Shown here one piece after another: positions 44,341-52,937 of a DNA stretch of 64,000 nucleotides. Position 1 is the stretch's first letter, and the number at the start of each line of letters is the position of its first letter. The stretch is from assembly GCA_019116025.1 (NCBI GenBank), contig DXCM01000027.1, forward strand, positions 1 through 64,000, in the 5' to 3' direction. The position numbers and the translations under genes were made by a program. Origin of the DNA: Candidatus Companilactobacillus pullicola (lineage in GTDB: Bacteria > Bacillota > Bacilli > Lactobacillales > Lactobacillaceae). A model generated the notes under the pieces. It saw only the letters and a list, made by a program, of their open reading frames with translations, did no database searches and had not been told where the DNA came from.

Positions 44341-46100
44341 TAATCATTGTCTCCTTGAGCTCTCAAAATTTCACCCAATGAAGGTTGTTCCTTAACGTCA
44401 ATATGATACTTCTTAGCATAAGCATCTACCGCTTCTTGACCGTACATCTTAGGATCTAAAGGCATAAAGGCTGTTGCAATCGGATCATCTGGCTTGATTA
44501 TAGCGTTAACAACGATTGGTTTCTTATTGCCTGCTGCTTGTAATTCCTTAATCTTATCAAAGATTTCATTAACGTCTTTAATTGATTTAACTGTGAAGCC
44601 GATACCACCAAGTCCTTCAGCTACTTTAGCCCAATCGGCATCGGTCAAATCTACTCCGTACAAGTGTTGTTTTGAGGCAACTTGTTCATAGTAAATGAAA
44701 CCGAGTCTCTCATTTGAAAGAATAACGTTAACAACTGGCAATCCATATCTAGCTTCAGTAATCAAATCAGGAGCTACCATTGAAAAGCCACCATCACCTG
44801 AAAGTGTCCATGCTTGTCCTTCTGGAACACTCAAAGCACCAGCTAATCCAGCAGGTAATCCAAAGCCCATTGTTGCGAATAATCCTGACAAAGCAAAACG
44901 TTGATTCTTGTTCATTGGCAATCCACGAACACCGAACTCAGTTACATTCCCTGTATCAACACCATAAGTATCGTTAGGACCAGCCATTTCAGCAATCTTA
45001 CTTGTTACTGTCTCTGGATTTAAACCTTCACTATCATCTTTAGCAAGTTTATCTAGCCATTTGTCCCAGTTAGCCTTATTCTCTTGGTTAGCCTTCAACC
45101 AAACACCAGCTGGCAAAGTTTCTTTGGTATCAATCAATCCTTGCAAATAACTCTTTGCATCGGCGATTACTGCATAATCCACATCAACTGTTTTACCAAT
45201 ATCATAAGGGTTATTATTTACATCAATAATTTTAACGTTCTCTGGCCAGAATCTAGCAAATGGGAATTCTGAACCAATGAATAAGATCAAGTCGGTATGT
45301 TGTAGAGCTTCAAATCCCGATTTACTACCTAAGCGTCCGAAGGTACCAATAAAGTTAGGATGATCTGTACCGATTACACCTGTTGCGGGAACAGTATTCA
45401 TGACTGGAATATTAAATTGTTCTGAGAATTTAGTCAAAACATCTTTAGCACCTAGTAGTCCACGTCCAGCATAAACAAGTGGATGCTTGGCTTCTTTCAA
45501 CATCTTCAAGGTATTCTGGATATCCTCTGGGTTAACTGTTTGTGTATAAGTATTCTTTACAATCTTTGGTGTCTTAGCGGGTGCATAGTCAATTTCTTCA
45601 TTTGTCAGATTTTCTGGCAAAATAACAACTGCTACACCATTTTGACGATATGCTTCACGAATAGCTTGATTAATTACATAAGGAATCTGATCAGCTGTTG
45701 TAACGGTACGGTTATAGACTGAAACATCGCTAAACATTGGACCTTCATCCATTTCTTGGAAGTAATTAGTATTCATATTTTCCTGTGGAACTTGTCCTAT
45801 CAAGGCCAAAACAGGAACGTGATCCATTTTAGCATCATACAATCCGTTGAATAGATGTGTGGCACCAGGGCCAGCGGAACCAAATGCAACACCAATTTTA
45901 CCTGTGAATTTAGCATCAGCGGAAGCAGCGATTGCACCTACTTCTTCGTGACGTACTTGAATATATTTCACCTTGTCTTTTTCTAAGTAAAGTCCCTCAA
46001 CAGTATGGTTAATTGAACCACCAGGTACACCATAAACATGGTCGACTCCCCAATCTTCAAGAACTTTTACTAATGCTTGTCCAGCTATCATTTTTGTCAT
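44340..46100 (-). CDS. pox: Pyruvate oxidase
   Basis: Thiamine-diphosphate- and FAD-dependent enzyme that oxidises pyruvate with O2 and phosphate to acetyl phosphate, CO2 and H2O2. The 586 residues show the N-terminal ThDP domain with catalytic Glu (QVRHEEVGAIAASA, about residue 53), the central FAD-binding domain (about 190-340) and the C-terminal ThDP motif SGDGGFSMVAPDLITEARYGLPVVNVILSNE (about 432-462). The close relative SpxB/Pox is CcpA-controlled in lactobacilli; a cre-like box is present 60 bases upstream. I chose the ATG at 46100 with its GAGAGGAAAG site. Confidence 0.94.
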   Translation of the reverse strand: MTKMIAGQALVKVLEDWGVDHVYGVPGGSINHTVEGLYLEKDKVKYIQVRHEEVGAIAASADAKFTGKIGVAFGSAGPGATHLFNGLYDAKMDHVPVLALIGQVPQENMNTNYFQEMDEGPMFSDVSVYNRTVTTADQIPYVINQAIREAYRQNGVAVVILPENLTNEEIDYAPAKTPKIVKNTYTQTVNPEDIQNTLKMLKEAKHPLVYAGRGLLGAKDVLTKFSEQFNIPVMNTVPATGVIGTDHPNFIGTFGRLGSKSGFEALQHTDLILFIGSEFPFARFWPENVKIIDVNNNPYDIGKTVDVDYAVIADAKSYLQGLIDTKETLPAGVWLKANQENKANWDKWLDKLAKDDSEGLNPETVTSKIAEMAGPNDTYGVDTGNVTEFGVRGLPMNKNQRFALSGLFATMGFGLPAGLAGALSVPEGQAWTLSGDGGFSMVAPDLITEARYGLPVVNVILSNERLGFIYYEQVASKQHLYGVDLTDADWAKVAEGLGGIGFTVKSIKDVNEIFDKIKELQAAGNKKPIVVNAIIKPDDPIATAFMPLDPKMYGQEAVDAYAKKYHIDVKEQPSLGEILRAQGDND

Positions 46101-46159
46101 ATTTTCCACTTTCCTCTCGAAAACTTTAATCAACATTATGCATAACTATATAAGTTGCC

Positions 46160-46173
46160 TGCAACCGTTATCA
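46160..46173. promoter_or_regulatory. cre-like site upstream of pyruvate oxidase
   Basis: TGCAACCGTTATCA differs from the cre consensus TGWAANCGNTNWCA at one position. It lies 60 bases upstream of the start codon, in the promoter area. CcpA repression of pox is well known in lactobacilli, so this is a credible site. Confidence 0.6.
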
Positions 46174-46241
46174 TCGAATACTTTTAGATAAAAATCAAAT
46201 AATTAATCTTGTTATATTTTTAATTTATATAATTTTGCCAA

Positions 46242-46270
46242 TAAAAAAAGCAAGGCATCTGCCCTGCTTC
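46242..46270 (-). terminator. Terminator after the 82-residue membrane protein gene
   Basis: GCAGGGCAGATGCCTTGC folds into a short GC-rich stem and is followed by seven T residues on the minus strand. Confidence 0.85.
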
Positions 46271-46280
46271 TTGATTTCCA

Positions 46281-46529
46281 TTAATTGTTGAAAAATTGTG
46301 ATACGACTAAGAAAACTATTCCACCAACAATTACCCCAATACCAATAATGAGATAATTCCATAGTCCTAATACCCCTAACAAGATTAAGACAATCCCAAT
46401 TATTGGATGATGTAACAACGCAATTCCTGTCTTGATAAATAACCAAATAATCACAAGAATTGCCACCCCAATAGCAATTAATATCGGTGCCGAGCTACTA
46501 GTAGCGCTGGCTGCCATTAATGTAAGCAT
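46281..46529 (-). CDS. Small membrane protein of unknown function (82 residues)
   Basis: About two to three membrane spans fill most of this protein (PILIAIGVAILVIIWLFIKTG, PIIGIVLILLGVLGLW, IIGIGVIVGGIVFLVVSQFF). A strong AAAGGAGG site precedes the ATG and a terminator follows, so it is very likely a real gene. Family not recognised; it resembles small phage-shock or stress membrane proteins only in hydrophobicity. Confidence 0.75.
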   Translation of the reverse strand: MLTLMAASATSSSAPILIAIGVAILVIIWLFIKTGIALLHHPIIGIVLILLGVLGLWNYLIIGIGVIVGGIVFLVVSQFFNN

Positions 46530-46696
46530 TATTAGCCTCCTTTTGTAATCTAGATTATATCATTAATAAATCTCCCTCGGTACTGTTTATACAATTAAAT
46601 ATATTCTAAAAAATTATGGAATTTACTGTAAATATTATGAAAATAATATTACAATCAAAGCTTAAGTATTTCAGTTAGATTCAAAGGAGTTTTAAT

Positions 46697-47350
46697 TTGA
46701 TATTTAAACAAAATGACCACCGCAAATGGCTTGCCCTGACTTACATCATTGTCTTCTTTTTACTTGAAGTTATGATTGTGAGCAACAATGCCTTCATCTT
46801 AGGGATAGATCACTCTATTCAAAATATCCTTGGGAACATGGTATCTGCACCCAGTACCAAAATATTTTCTACAATTACATTTCTAGGTAGCCCGATGATG
46901 GATGTTATTTATCTATTATTAATCATGTTGATTCTTTTCATAAGGGGTCGAAAAGATTCTAGTTTATGGATCGGTTTCATTTTAATCAGTGGTAATATTA
47001 TTGCTTTTCTAGTTAAAATTACCGTTAGACGACAGAGACCCTTGGATAAAATAATTCCAGCTTCTGGATATAGTTTCCCAAGTGGTCATGTGTTTGGTAC
47101 CACCTTAGTTATTCTAACATTGATTTTTCTCGTCTTACCGGCTATTAAGAACATGACGACCAGAAAAGTCATTAAAGGATTATTAATTGCCTGGCTAATC
47201 ATAGTCGCAATTTCTAGGGTATACCTACGCGGACATTTTCCCAGTGATGTTATTGGAAGTGCTTTGTTAGCAGGAACCTGGTGGGAATGCTGTGAACTAT
47301 TATATCTAAGATATTATGATTCTATCGGTCATTCATCCCATACAAAATAA
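46697..47350 (+). CDS. PAP2-family lipid phosphatase
   Basis: Membrane phosphatase of the PAP2 superfamily, 217 residues with five to six spans. The three active-site motifs are present: KITVRRQRPLDK (KX6RP, about residues 111-122), YSFPSGHVFGTT (PSGH, about 132-143) and SRVYLRGHFPSDVIGS (SRX5HX3D, about 177-192). Such enzymes dephosphorylate undecaprenyl pyrophosphate or phosphatidate-type lipids. The start is a TTG with AAGGAG upstream. Confidence 0.9.
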   Translation: MIFKQNDHRKWLALTYIIVFFLLEVMIVSNNAFILGIDHSIQNILGNMVSAPSTKIFSTITFLGSPMMDVIYLLLIMLILFIRGRKDSSLWIGFILISGNIIAFLVKITVRRQRPLDKIIPASGYSFPSGHVFGTTLVILTLIFLVLPAIKNMTTRKVIKGLLIAWLIIVAISRVYLRGHFPSDVIGSALLAGTWWECCELLYLRYYDSIGHSSHTK

Positions 47351-47390
47351 AAAATGCTCAATCAGTTGGAAAGGCTGATTGAGCATTTTT
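47348..47390. terminator. Bidirectional terminator between PAP2 and phnW genes
   Basis: AAAAATGCTCAATCAG pairs with CTGATTGAGCATTTTT, perfectly matched, around a 9-base loop. Confidence 0.92.
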
Positions 47391-47391
47391 C

Positions 47392-48483
47392 TTATCGATT
47401 AACGATTTCTTTAATAGCTGACAACAATTTTGTAATATCTTCATCGTAAACTTCACCAATATTACCAATTCTAAATGTTGGTACTTGTGAAATTTTACCG
47501 GGATAGATAACAAAACCATCTTCCTTTAATTCTTGATAGAATTCATGAAAGTCAAAATCATCACTTGGATAAATAAATGATGTAATAATTGGTGATTGGA
47601 ATTTTTCATCAATTAAAACCTTGAAACCAAGTTCTTCCATACCAGAAGCTAGATGTTTTTGATTGTCAACATAACGTTGATGGCGGGCTACCACGCCACC
47701 CTCTTCATCTAATTCCTTAAGAGCTTCAGCAAAGGCATGCACAACGTGAGTAGGAGAAGTGAATCTCCACTTACCATTGTTACGCTCCATTTCAATATAT
47801 TGACCATATAGATCAAGTGATAATGTTCTAGAAATTCCTTTTGTAGCTTCCAAAATTTTCTTTCGAGCAATAACAAATGAGAATCCAGGCACACCTTGAA
47901 TACATTTATTAGAGCTACTGATCAAAAAGTCAATTTTATTAGCTTTAATATCAATTGGAACTCCACCAAAACTACTCATTGCATCAACAATTGTAATTAT
48001 GCCTCGATCACTAACTTGAGGAATGATCTCTTCAATAGGATTCAAGATACCTGTTGTAGTTTCACAATGGATCATTGCAAAGTGAGTTACATCTGGATTT
48101 TCATCCAAAACCTTTGTAACTTTTTCTAGAGTAATTGGTTGTCTCTCATCAACTACTAGGTCAACGTGATTGATACCATAAATATTAGCCATTTCACTAA
48201 TACGTTTTCCGTAAGCACCGTTGACGGCAATAAGTAATTTATCATTATCCGAAATTGTTGAACTAATCACAGATTCAACTCCATAAGTACCACTACCTTG
48301 GATTGGAACTGCTGAATATTCTTCTTCGATAACTTGTCCAACGCTCAATAGTGAATGACGAAATGATTGTGTGATTTTTTTATAATCATCATCCCAAGTA
48401 CAATAATCAAAATCCATTGCACTTTTTACTTTTTCACTAGTAGTCAATGGTCCGGGTGTTAAAAGCAAATATTTTTTTACCAT
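47392..48483 (-). CDS. phnW: 2-aminoethylphosphonate-pyruvate transaminase
   Basis: Pyridoxal-phosphate aminotransferase that moves the amino group of 2-aminoethylphosphonate (AEP) to pyruvate, giving phosphonoacetaldehyde and alanine. The 363 residues begin KKYLLLTPGPLTTSEKVKSAM, the hallmark of this class V group. They also have PIQGSGTYGVESVI (cofactor pocket) and SSNKCIQGVPGFSFVIARK with the Schiff-base lysine (about residue 193). It is the last gene of the phn operon and shares 7 bases with phnX, its pathway partner. Confidence 0.95.
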   Translation of the reverse strand: MVKKYLLLTPGPLTTSEKVKSAMDFDYCTWDDDYKKITQSFRHSLLSVGQVIEEEYSAVPIQGSGTYGVESVISSTISDNDKLLIAVNGAYGKRISEMANIYGINHVDLVVDERQPITLEKVTKVLDENPDVTHFAMIHCETTTGILNPIEEIIPQVSDRGIITIVDAMSSFGGVPIDIKANKIDFLISSSNKCIQGVPGFSFVIARKKILEATKGISRTLSLDLYGQYIEMERNNGKWRFTSPTHVVHAFAEALKELDEEGGVVARHQRYVDNQKHLASGMEELGFKVLIDEKFQSPIITSFIYPSDDFDFHEFYQELKEDGFVIYPGKISQVPTFRIGNIGEVYDEDITKLLSAIKEIVNR

Positions 48484-49271
48484 TTTTTATCCATCGATTC
48501 ATTTAAATATTCAATAATTTGAACCAAATCATAAATACTATCAATTATAAAATCAGTATTAACAGATTCAAATTTACGTTTTACTTCATTACGTTTAGCA
48601 ACTTGTTGCTCATTATCCAATTCATCAAATTCAACCTGTGATAATCCCATTAAACTACTGCCTTCGACTATCCCAACTGTTTTGACACCAGCATTACGAC
48701 CTTCTTCAATATCTACTAAAGTATCCCCTACTTTAATTACCTTATTAGGATCATCAATATTGAATTTTTTCATAATCAATTGGATCATTGCAGGAGAAGG
48801 GCGTCCTTGGTTATTAACATCTTCTGACGTCACTACCATATCAGGAGTATAGCCATATTCCGCAGCCTTATATTCAACAATCTTCATCATTTCCGCAGTG
48901 TAACCAGTAGTAGTTGCAACATTAATTCCGTAGTCCTTTAGATAATTAAAGGTCTTTAATACGCCTGATTTCAATTCGGTATACTCTTTTAAGTAATGAA
49001 TCAATGATTGTTGAAAACCGGCATATATTTTTTTACGGTCATCATTGTTGGGTAAAGCTGAATACTTCTCTTGCCACTGCTGTTTAACATCATCAAGTTC
49101 TAGGATCTTGCCAATGTGATCCCACTTAGCCATCCCCATATCTCGACGAATTTCTTCATCACTTAACTCTATTCCAGCATCTTTAAATGCTTTTTTAAAA
49201 GCGATGACTGGCGCTAAACTTCCATAATCAACGGTTGTTCCCGCCCAATCAAAAATAATTGCTTCAATCAT
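48477..49271 (-). CDS. phnX: Phosphonoacetaldehyde hydrolase
   Basis: HAD-family phosphonatase that cleaves phosphonoacetaldehyde to acetaldehyde and phosphate. The 264 residues start MIEAIIFDWAGTTVDYGSLAPVIAFKKAF. FDWAGTTVD is specific to phosphonatase: the nucleophile Asp lies within it and the Ala-Gly replaces the usual Leu-Asp-Gly. The Schiff-base lysine lies in MGMAKWDHI (about residue 53), and VKVGDTLVDIEEGRNAG supplies motif IV. Together with PhnW it makes AEP usable as a phosphorus, carbon and nitrogen source. Confidence 0.95.
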   Translation of the reverse strand: MIEAIIFDWAGTTVDYGSLAPVIAFKKAFKDAGIELSDEEIRRDMGMAKWDHIGKILELDDVKQQWQEKYSALPNNDDRKKIYAGFQQSLIHYLKEYTELKSGVLKTFNYLKDYGINVATTTGYTAEMMKIVEYKAAEYGYTPDMVVTSEDVNNQGRPSPAMIQLIMKKFNIDDPNKVIKVGDTLVDIEEGRNAGVKTVGIVEGSSLMGLSQVEFDELDNEQQVAKRNEVKRKFESVNTDFIIDSIYDLVQIIEYLNESMDKKW

Positions 49272-49290
49272 AAAAAATTCTCTCCCTAAC

Positions 49291-50142
49291 TTAACGGTCT
49301 AAATAGAAATGTCTAATTTTAACCGCAATAAACTCAAGCAAAAATGTTACTAAAATAATTAAGTAAACGATAAAACCTACTTCGTGGAAATCAAAACTCA
49401 TACCACTGGCAACGAACAATTGATAACCAATTCCTCCAGCACCAGCAGCTGCACCAACGGCAATTGCATTTGCAAAGTTAATCTCTAAACGAATAAATGT
49501 CCATGAGACAAATGAAGCCATGATGGTTGGCCAAATAGCTTGAAATACAATTACCCAAAATTTACTACCTGTAACCTTTAGTGATTCAATAGTTGACTCA
49601 TCAATTCCTTCAATACTTTCTGAGTATGCCTTTGTTAGGTAAGCAATACTATGAAAACTCAATCCTAATATAGCAGCAGTAGATCCTAATCCACATACGA
49701 TAGAAAAGATCATTGCCCAGATAATAGTTGGAATAGCTCTTATAACAGCCATAATTACTCTGATAGTTGTTCCCAAGTAGATATTAGTTAGATTCTTAGA
49801 AGCCAAAACCGCAAAGAAGAATCCAAAAACAGCTCCTATAATGGTTGTCATAATTGAGATAAGTAAACTTGTTCCTAAGCCTTGTAATAATTCGCCTAGT
49901 CCATCACTACCAGCATTAGGTTGTAAAAACATTTGATGTAAAGTTACTGACAATTCTTTCACAGCTTCATTAAGACGCACATTGGCTGTATCTAAATGCG
50001 TTAATGTAAAACCTGTAATCACCAGTAAAGAAACAAATACTAATAAAATCATTATTCGAGATAAACTAGTTTCGTGTAACTTAATATTAGGTGAACTTGG
50101 TAATTGAGGTTTTTTGATTACCCTATCTTCGCTATCTATCAT
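49291..50142 (-). CDS. phnE: Phosphonate ABC transporter permease (PhnE), second copy
   Basis: Membrane permease of 283 residues with about six spans and the EAA-type loop SLKVTGSKFWVIVFQAIWPTIMASFVSWTFIRLEINFANAIAVGAAAGAGGIGYQL. It is one of two adjacent PhnE-like permeases, which would form a heterodimeric channel with the upstream one. Its ATG overlaps the stop of the other permease gene by 4 bases. The N-terminal cytoplasmic tail is longer than in the first copy. Confidence 0.92.
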   Translation of the reverse strand: MIDSEDRVIKKPQLPSSPNIKLHETSLSRIMILLVFVSLLVITGFTLTHLDTANVRLNEAVKELSVTLHQMFLQPNAGSDGLGELLQGLGTSLLISIMTTIIGAVFGFFFAVLASKNLTNIYLGTTIRVIMAVIRAIPTIIWAMIFSIVCGLGSTAAILGLSFHSIAYLTKAYSESIEGIDESTIESLKVTGSKFWVIVFQAIWPTIMASFVSWTFIRLEINFANAIAVGAAAGAGGIGYQLFVASGMSFDFHEVGFIVYLIILVTFLLEFIAVKIRHFYLDR

Positions 50143-50930
50143 AAGATCACCTTCCTAATTTGATTTGAAATCAGTTCCAGTCCAATAACAACAATGATAA
50201 TGGACAAAACAGTCATTCCAGCGGCATCAAATCTAAAGCTCTTGTAATACAAGTCGAAGATGAAACCAATTCCTGTACCAGTTAAGATACCGACCAACGT
50301 AGCATCACGAACGTTATTCTCTATCATATAAAGAATCCAACTTAGAACACTTGGCAAGATTTGTGGCAAAACAGCTTGAAATATTACTTGAAAGTAACTT
50401 GCCCCAGTAGCCTTCAAAGCTAGCATTGTCTCACTTGCCTCATCTTCAATAATCTCCATAAAGGCACGAATCAAGAAACCTATGGACATCAACAACAAAG
50501 CTAAGAATCCAGTAAAGTCACTTTGTTTAAATGAGAAAAGTAGAATCATTGACCAAGCAACCAGTGGAATATTTCTAAAGAAAGATGCTATTCCACGCAC
50601 GATCAATTGCACGCCCCCATTTATACCAGTAACTTTGGAACCAATTAGAGCTACAAAGATGGAGATAATAGCGGCCACTACAGTTGAAGAAATAGCCAAC
50701 AACACTGTTTGCATCAATTTTTGCCAAATCTTGGGTAAATATTCTACTGAGTTAGCTGTCGGTTGGAAATTAACACCTAACCACCCAAAAGCTCTGGGAA
50801 CTGCCATTAGTCCGCTCAAATTATCAAAGTTTAAGAACCAACTACCTAATATATAGGTACCGCCAATAATTGCGATTATCGCGGTTTGATACCAACCTTT
50901 GCGAGTTAAATATTTTGCAGAAGATTGCAT
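50139..50930 (-). CDS. phnE: Phosphonate ABC transporter permease (PhnE), first copy
   Basis: Membrane permease of 263 residues with six spans and EAA loop ALKATGASYFQVIFQAVLPQILPSVLSWILYMIENNVRDATLVGILTGTGIGF. The first 100 residues include the long periplasmic-side loop typical of PhnE (LMAVPRAFGWLGVNFQPTANSVEYLPK). Its stop overlaps the second permease gene, and its start shares a base with phnC, so all are translationally linked. Confidence 0.93.
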   Translation of the reverse strand: MQSSAKYLTRKGWYQTAIIAIIGGTYILGSWFLNFDNLSGLMAVPRAFGWLGVNFQPTANSVEYLPKIWQKLMQTVLLAISSTVVAAIISIFVALIGSKVTGINGGVQLIVRGIASFFRNIPLVAWSMILLFSFKQSDFTGFLALLLMSIGFLIRAFMEIIEDEASETMLALKATGASYFQVIFQAVLPQILPSVLSWILYMIENNVRDATLVGILTGTGIGFIFDLYYKSFRFDAAGMTVLSIIIVVIGLELISNQIRKVIL

Positions 50931-51685
50931 TATTCAAGCTCCTTTGTAATATCTTGATCATAAAGCGTCCTCAAAATATCCTCTGACAACAAATCAGCAG
51001 CCTCATCAAAGACAAGTTGTCCTTTACGAATACCAATAATTTGGTCAGCATATTTTTTTGCTATATTAATTTGATGTAAATTAGCAACACAAATCAAATT
51101 GTATTCTTCAGTTAGGTCTTTAAGTAATTGCATTACAGTTTGTGCAGATGCTGGATCCAATGAAGCAATCGGTTCATCACACAAAATAACTTTAGGATGT
51201 TGAATCAAAGAACGAGCAATCCCAACCCGTTGTTTTTGACCACCACTAAGTTCTGAACATCTTTGTAAAGCAAAATCTTCCAAACCAACTTTTTTCAGCA
51301 ATGACATTGCTTCTTCTTTTTCGGCCTGTGTATAGCGACCAAAAACGCCAGCCAAAGTTGATTTATAACCTAAGCGACCATGTAAAACATTTTCAATGAC
51401 TGTCAATCGTTCTACCAAATTGTAATTTTGAAAAACCATTCCAATTTGACGACGATATTTTCTTAATTGTGCTTTGTTGGCTGAACGAATGTCACTACCA
51501 TCAAGAAGGATTTCACCATTGTCATCTTTGATCAATTGATTCAAACTTCTTAAAATAGTAGTTTTACCAGCACCCGAGGGACCAATAATAGCCACAAATG
51601 TTCCTGGTTCAATGCTGAAAGATATATTTTTTAGAGCTGGATGATCTTTTTGGTAACTTTTATCTAAATTCTTAACTTCTAACAT
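50930..51685 (-). CDS. phnC: Phosphonate ABC transporter ATP-binding protein
   Basis: ABC ATPase of 251 residues with Walker A IGPSGAGKTTILRSLNQL (about residues 33-50), signature LSGGQKQRVGIARSL, and Walker B KVILCDEPIASLDP. The long insertion around residue 100 (NVLHGRLGYKSTLAGVFGRYTQAEKEEAM) is a PhnC trait. It energises the two PhnE permeases. The ribosome-binding site is GAGGCGG. Confidence 0.95.
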   Translation of the reverse strand: MLEVKNLDKSYQKDHPALKNISFSIEPGTFVAIIGPSGAGKTTILRSLNQLIKDDNGEILLDGSDIRSANKAQLRKYRRQIGMVFQNYNLVERLTVIENVLHGRLGYKSTLAGVFGRYTQAEKEEAMSLLKKVGLEDFALQRCSELSGGQKQRVGIARSLIQHPKVILCDEPIASLDPASAQTVMQLLKDLTEEYNLICVANLHQINIAKKYADQIIGIRKGQLVFDEAADLLSEDILRTLYDQDITKELE

Positions 51686-51696
51686 AGGCCGCCTCT

Positions 51697-52740
51697 TTAT
51701 TTACCAACTAGTTCATGAGTAGGTTTGTACCATTCGTCATCAACTTTTAGAAGAACAGTTTTGTCTGATTTCTTTTGCCATAGAGTTGGTGTTTTACCTT
51801 TTCCGTCAGAGAATAGGTCTTTATTGTTTGTAATGTCTTTTGATGTAAAGTGCTTTGTAATAGCATCGATATCGTCTTTACTTAGAGCCTTTGAATTTAC
51901 AACGAAAGGTCCATTTTGAACTGGTAATACTGAAAGGTTAACTAATTCCTTACCTTTAAATTCTGCGAATGGTGCATCAGCGTCACTTCTAACTGTGAAT
52001 GTTGAACCAACTTTGTCATAACTACCTGATGTAACTTTTAAGAATGGTGTAAGGTCACCATCATCAAATGCAGCAACGTCAGCGTCACCCTTTAGCAAGT
52101 TAATAGCTGAACCTGGGTGAGTACTACCGTAAAGAACTTTATCGAAGAACTTGCCACCTTCTGATAGTTGATCCTTATTCTTTAACTTAAAGTGCTTTTG
52201 AATTTCGTCAGTTGGTACGGCAAAACCTGAAGTTGAACTTGTTGAAACAAATGATGCTTTCTTACCTTTAATGTTATCAATACTGTACTTGCCATCTTTC
52301 TTGTATTGGTCCGCCTTGTCTTTTTGAACCATCAAGTATGAACGATAACTAGCACCCTTTGTTGTACCCTCAGGGCCAGATTGTAGAAGCAATGGAACAA
52401 CTTTGTCATTCTTAGCATGTGCTTGAATATAACCATCGGCACCCATGAATGCTAATTGTGCTTTACCTGAAGCAATAGCTTCAATGGCAATATTGTAATC
52501 TGTTGTTGTTTGAATATTAATTTTCTTACCAGTTGCTTTGTGTAATTCTTCCTTCAATGCTTTTCTTGAAGCACTGAAGTTTTTAGCTGATTCATTTGGA
52601 TAGAAAACCATTGTGATTTCCTTACTACTGTTGCTACCAGCCTTTGGTGAAGCTGCACTCTTTGAAGAACAACCAGCTAAAACACCGGTTAATAATAAAA
52701 ATACCCCTAGAAAAGCGGTTAATAATCGCCCTTTTTTCAT
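51697..52740 (-). CDS. phnD: Phosphonate ABC transporter substrate-binding lipoprotein
   Basis: Extracellular binding protein of 347 residues with a lipoprotein signal (LLTGVLAGCSSKS, cysteine at about residue 24). The mature part has the PhnD pattern: MVFYPNESAKNFSASRKALKEELHKATG, AFMGADGYIQAHA, and VSTSSTSGFAVPTDEIQKHF with the phosphonate-binding serine/threonine loop. The ligand is probably 2-aminoethylphosphonate, inferred from phnW and phnX in the same operon. It is the first gene and is preceded by a PhoP-box-like repeat array. Confidence 0.94.
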   Translation of the reverse strand: MKKGRLLTAFLGVFLLLTGVLAGCSSKSAASPKAGSNSSKEITMVFYPNESAKNFSASRKALKEELHKATGKKINIQTTTDYNIAIEAIASGKAQLAFMGADGYIQAHAKNDKVVPLLLQSGPEGTTKGASYRSYLMVQKDKADQYKKDGKYSIDNIKGKKASFVSTSSTSGFAVPTDEIQKHFKLKNKDQLSEGGKFFDKVLYGSTHPGSAINLLKGDADVAAFDDGDLTPFLKVTSGSYDKVGSTFTVRSDADAPFAEFKGKELVNLSVLPVQNGPFVVNSKALSKDDIDAITKHFTSKDITNNKDLFSDGKGKTPTLWQKKSDKTVLLKVDDEWYKPTHELVGK

Positions 52741-52786
52741 AACTAACTCCCAACTTTCTCTATCATTTTTTCGAACAGTCTAAGAT

Positions 52787-52825
52787 TAACAAAGCTATGT
52801 AAAGTAACGATTAATTTTCTGTAAA
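52787..52825 (-). promoter_or_regulatory. PhoP-box-like direct repeats upstream of phnD
   Basis: On the minus strand four hexamers lie at an exact 11-bp period: TTTACA, TTAATC, TTTACA and TTGTTA, with five-base spacers, ending about 47 bases before phnD. Same geometry and sequence as the array before pstS. Confidence 0.75.
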
Positions 52826-52841
52826 ATATATTTTTATATGC

Positions 52842-52869
52842 TTTACACAATTTAAACAATTTATATACA
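52842..52869 (+). promoter_or_regulatory. Second PhoP-box-like array, plus orientation
   Basis: Three hexamers TTTACA (52842), TAAACA (52853) and TATACA (52864) at an 11-bp period. The last two are identical in sequence and order to the last two in the pstS array. It points towards the aldo/keto reductase gene, whose TATAAT -10 candidate lies about 32 bases further on. Confidence 0.65.
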
Positions 52870-52937
52870 ATTGAGAAATTCCGGCAATTTTTAATACAGC
52901 GTTATAATGGATTTAAAATAAAGTGGGAGGTAATTTT

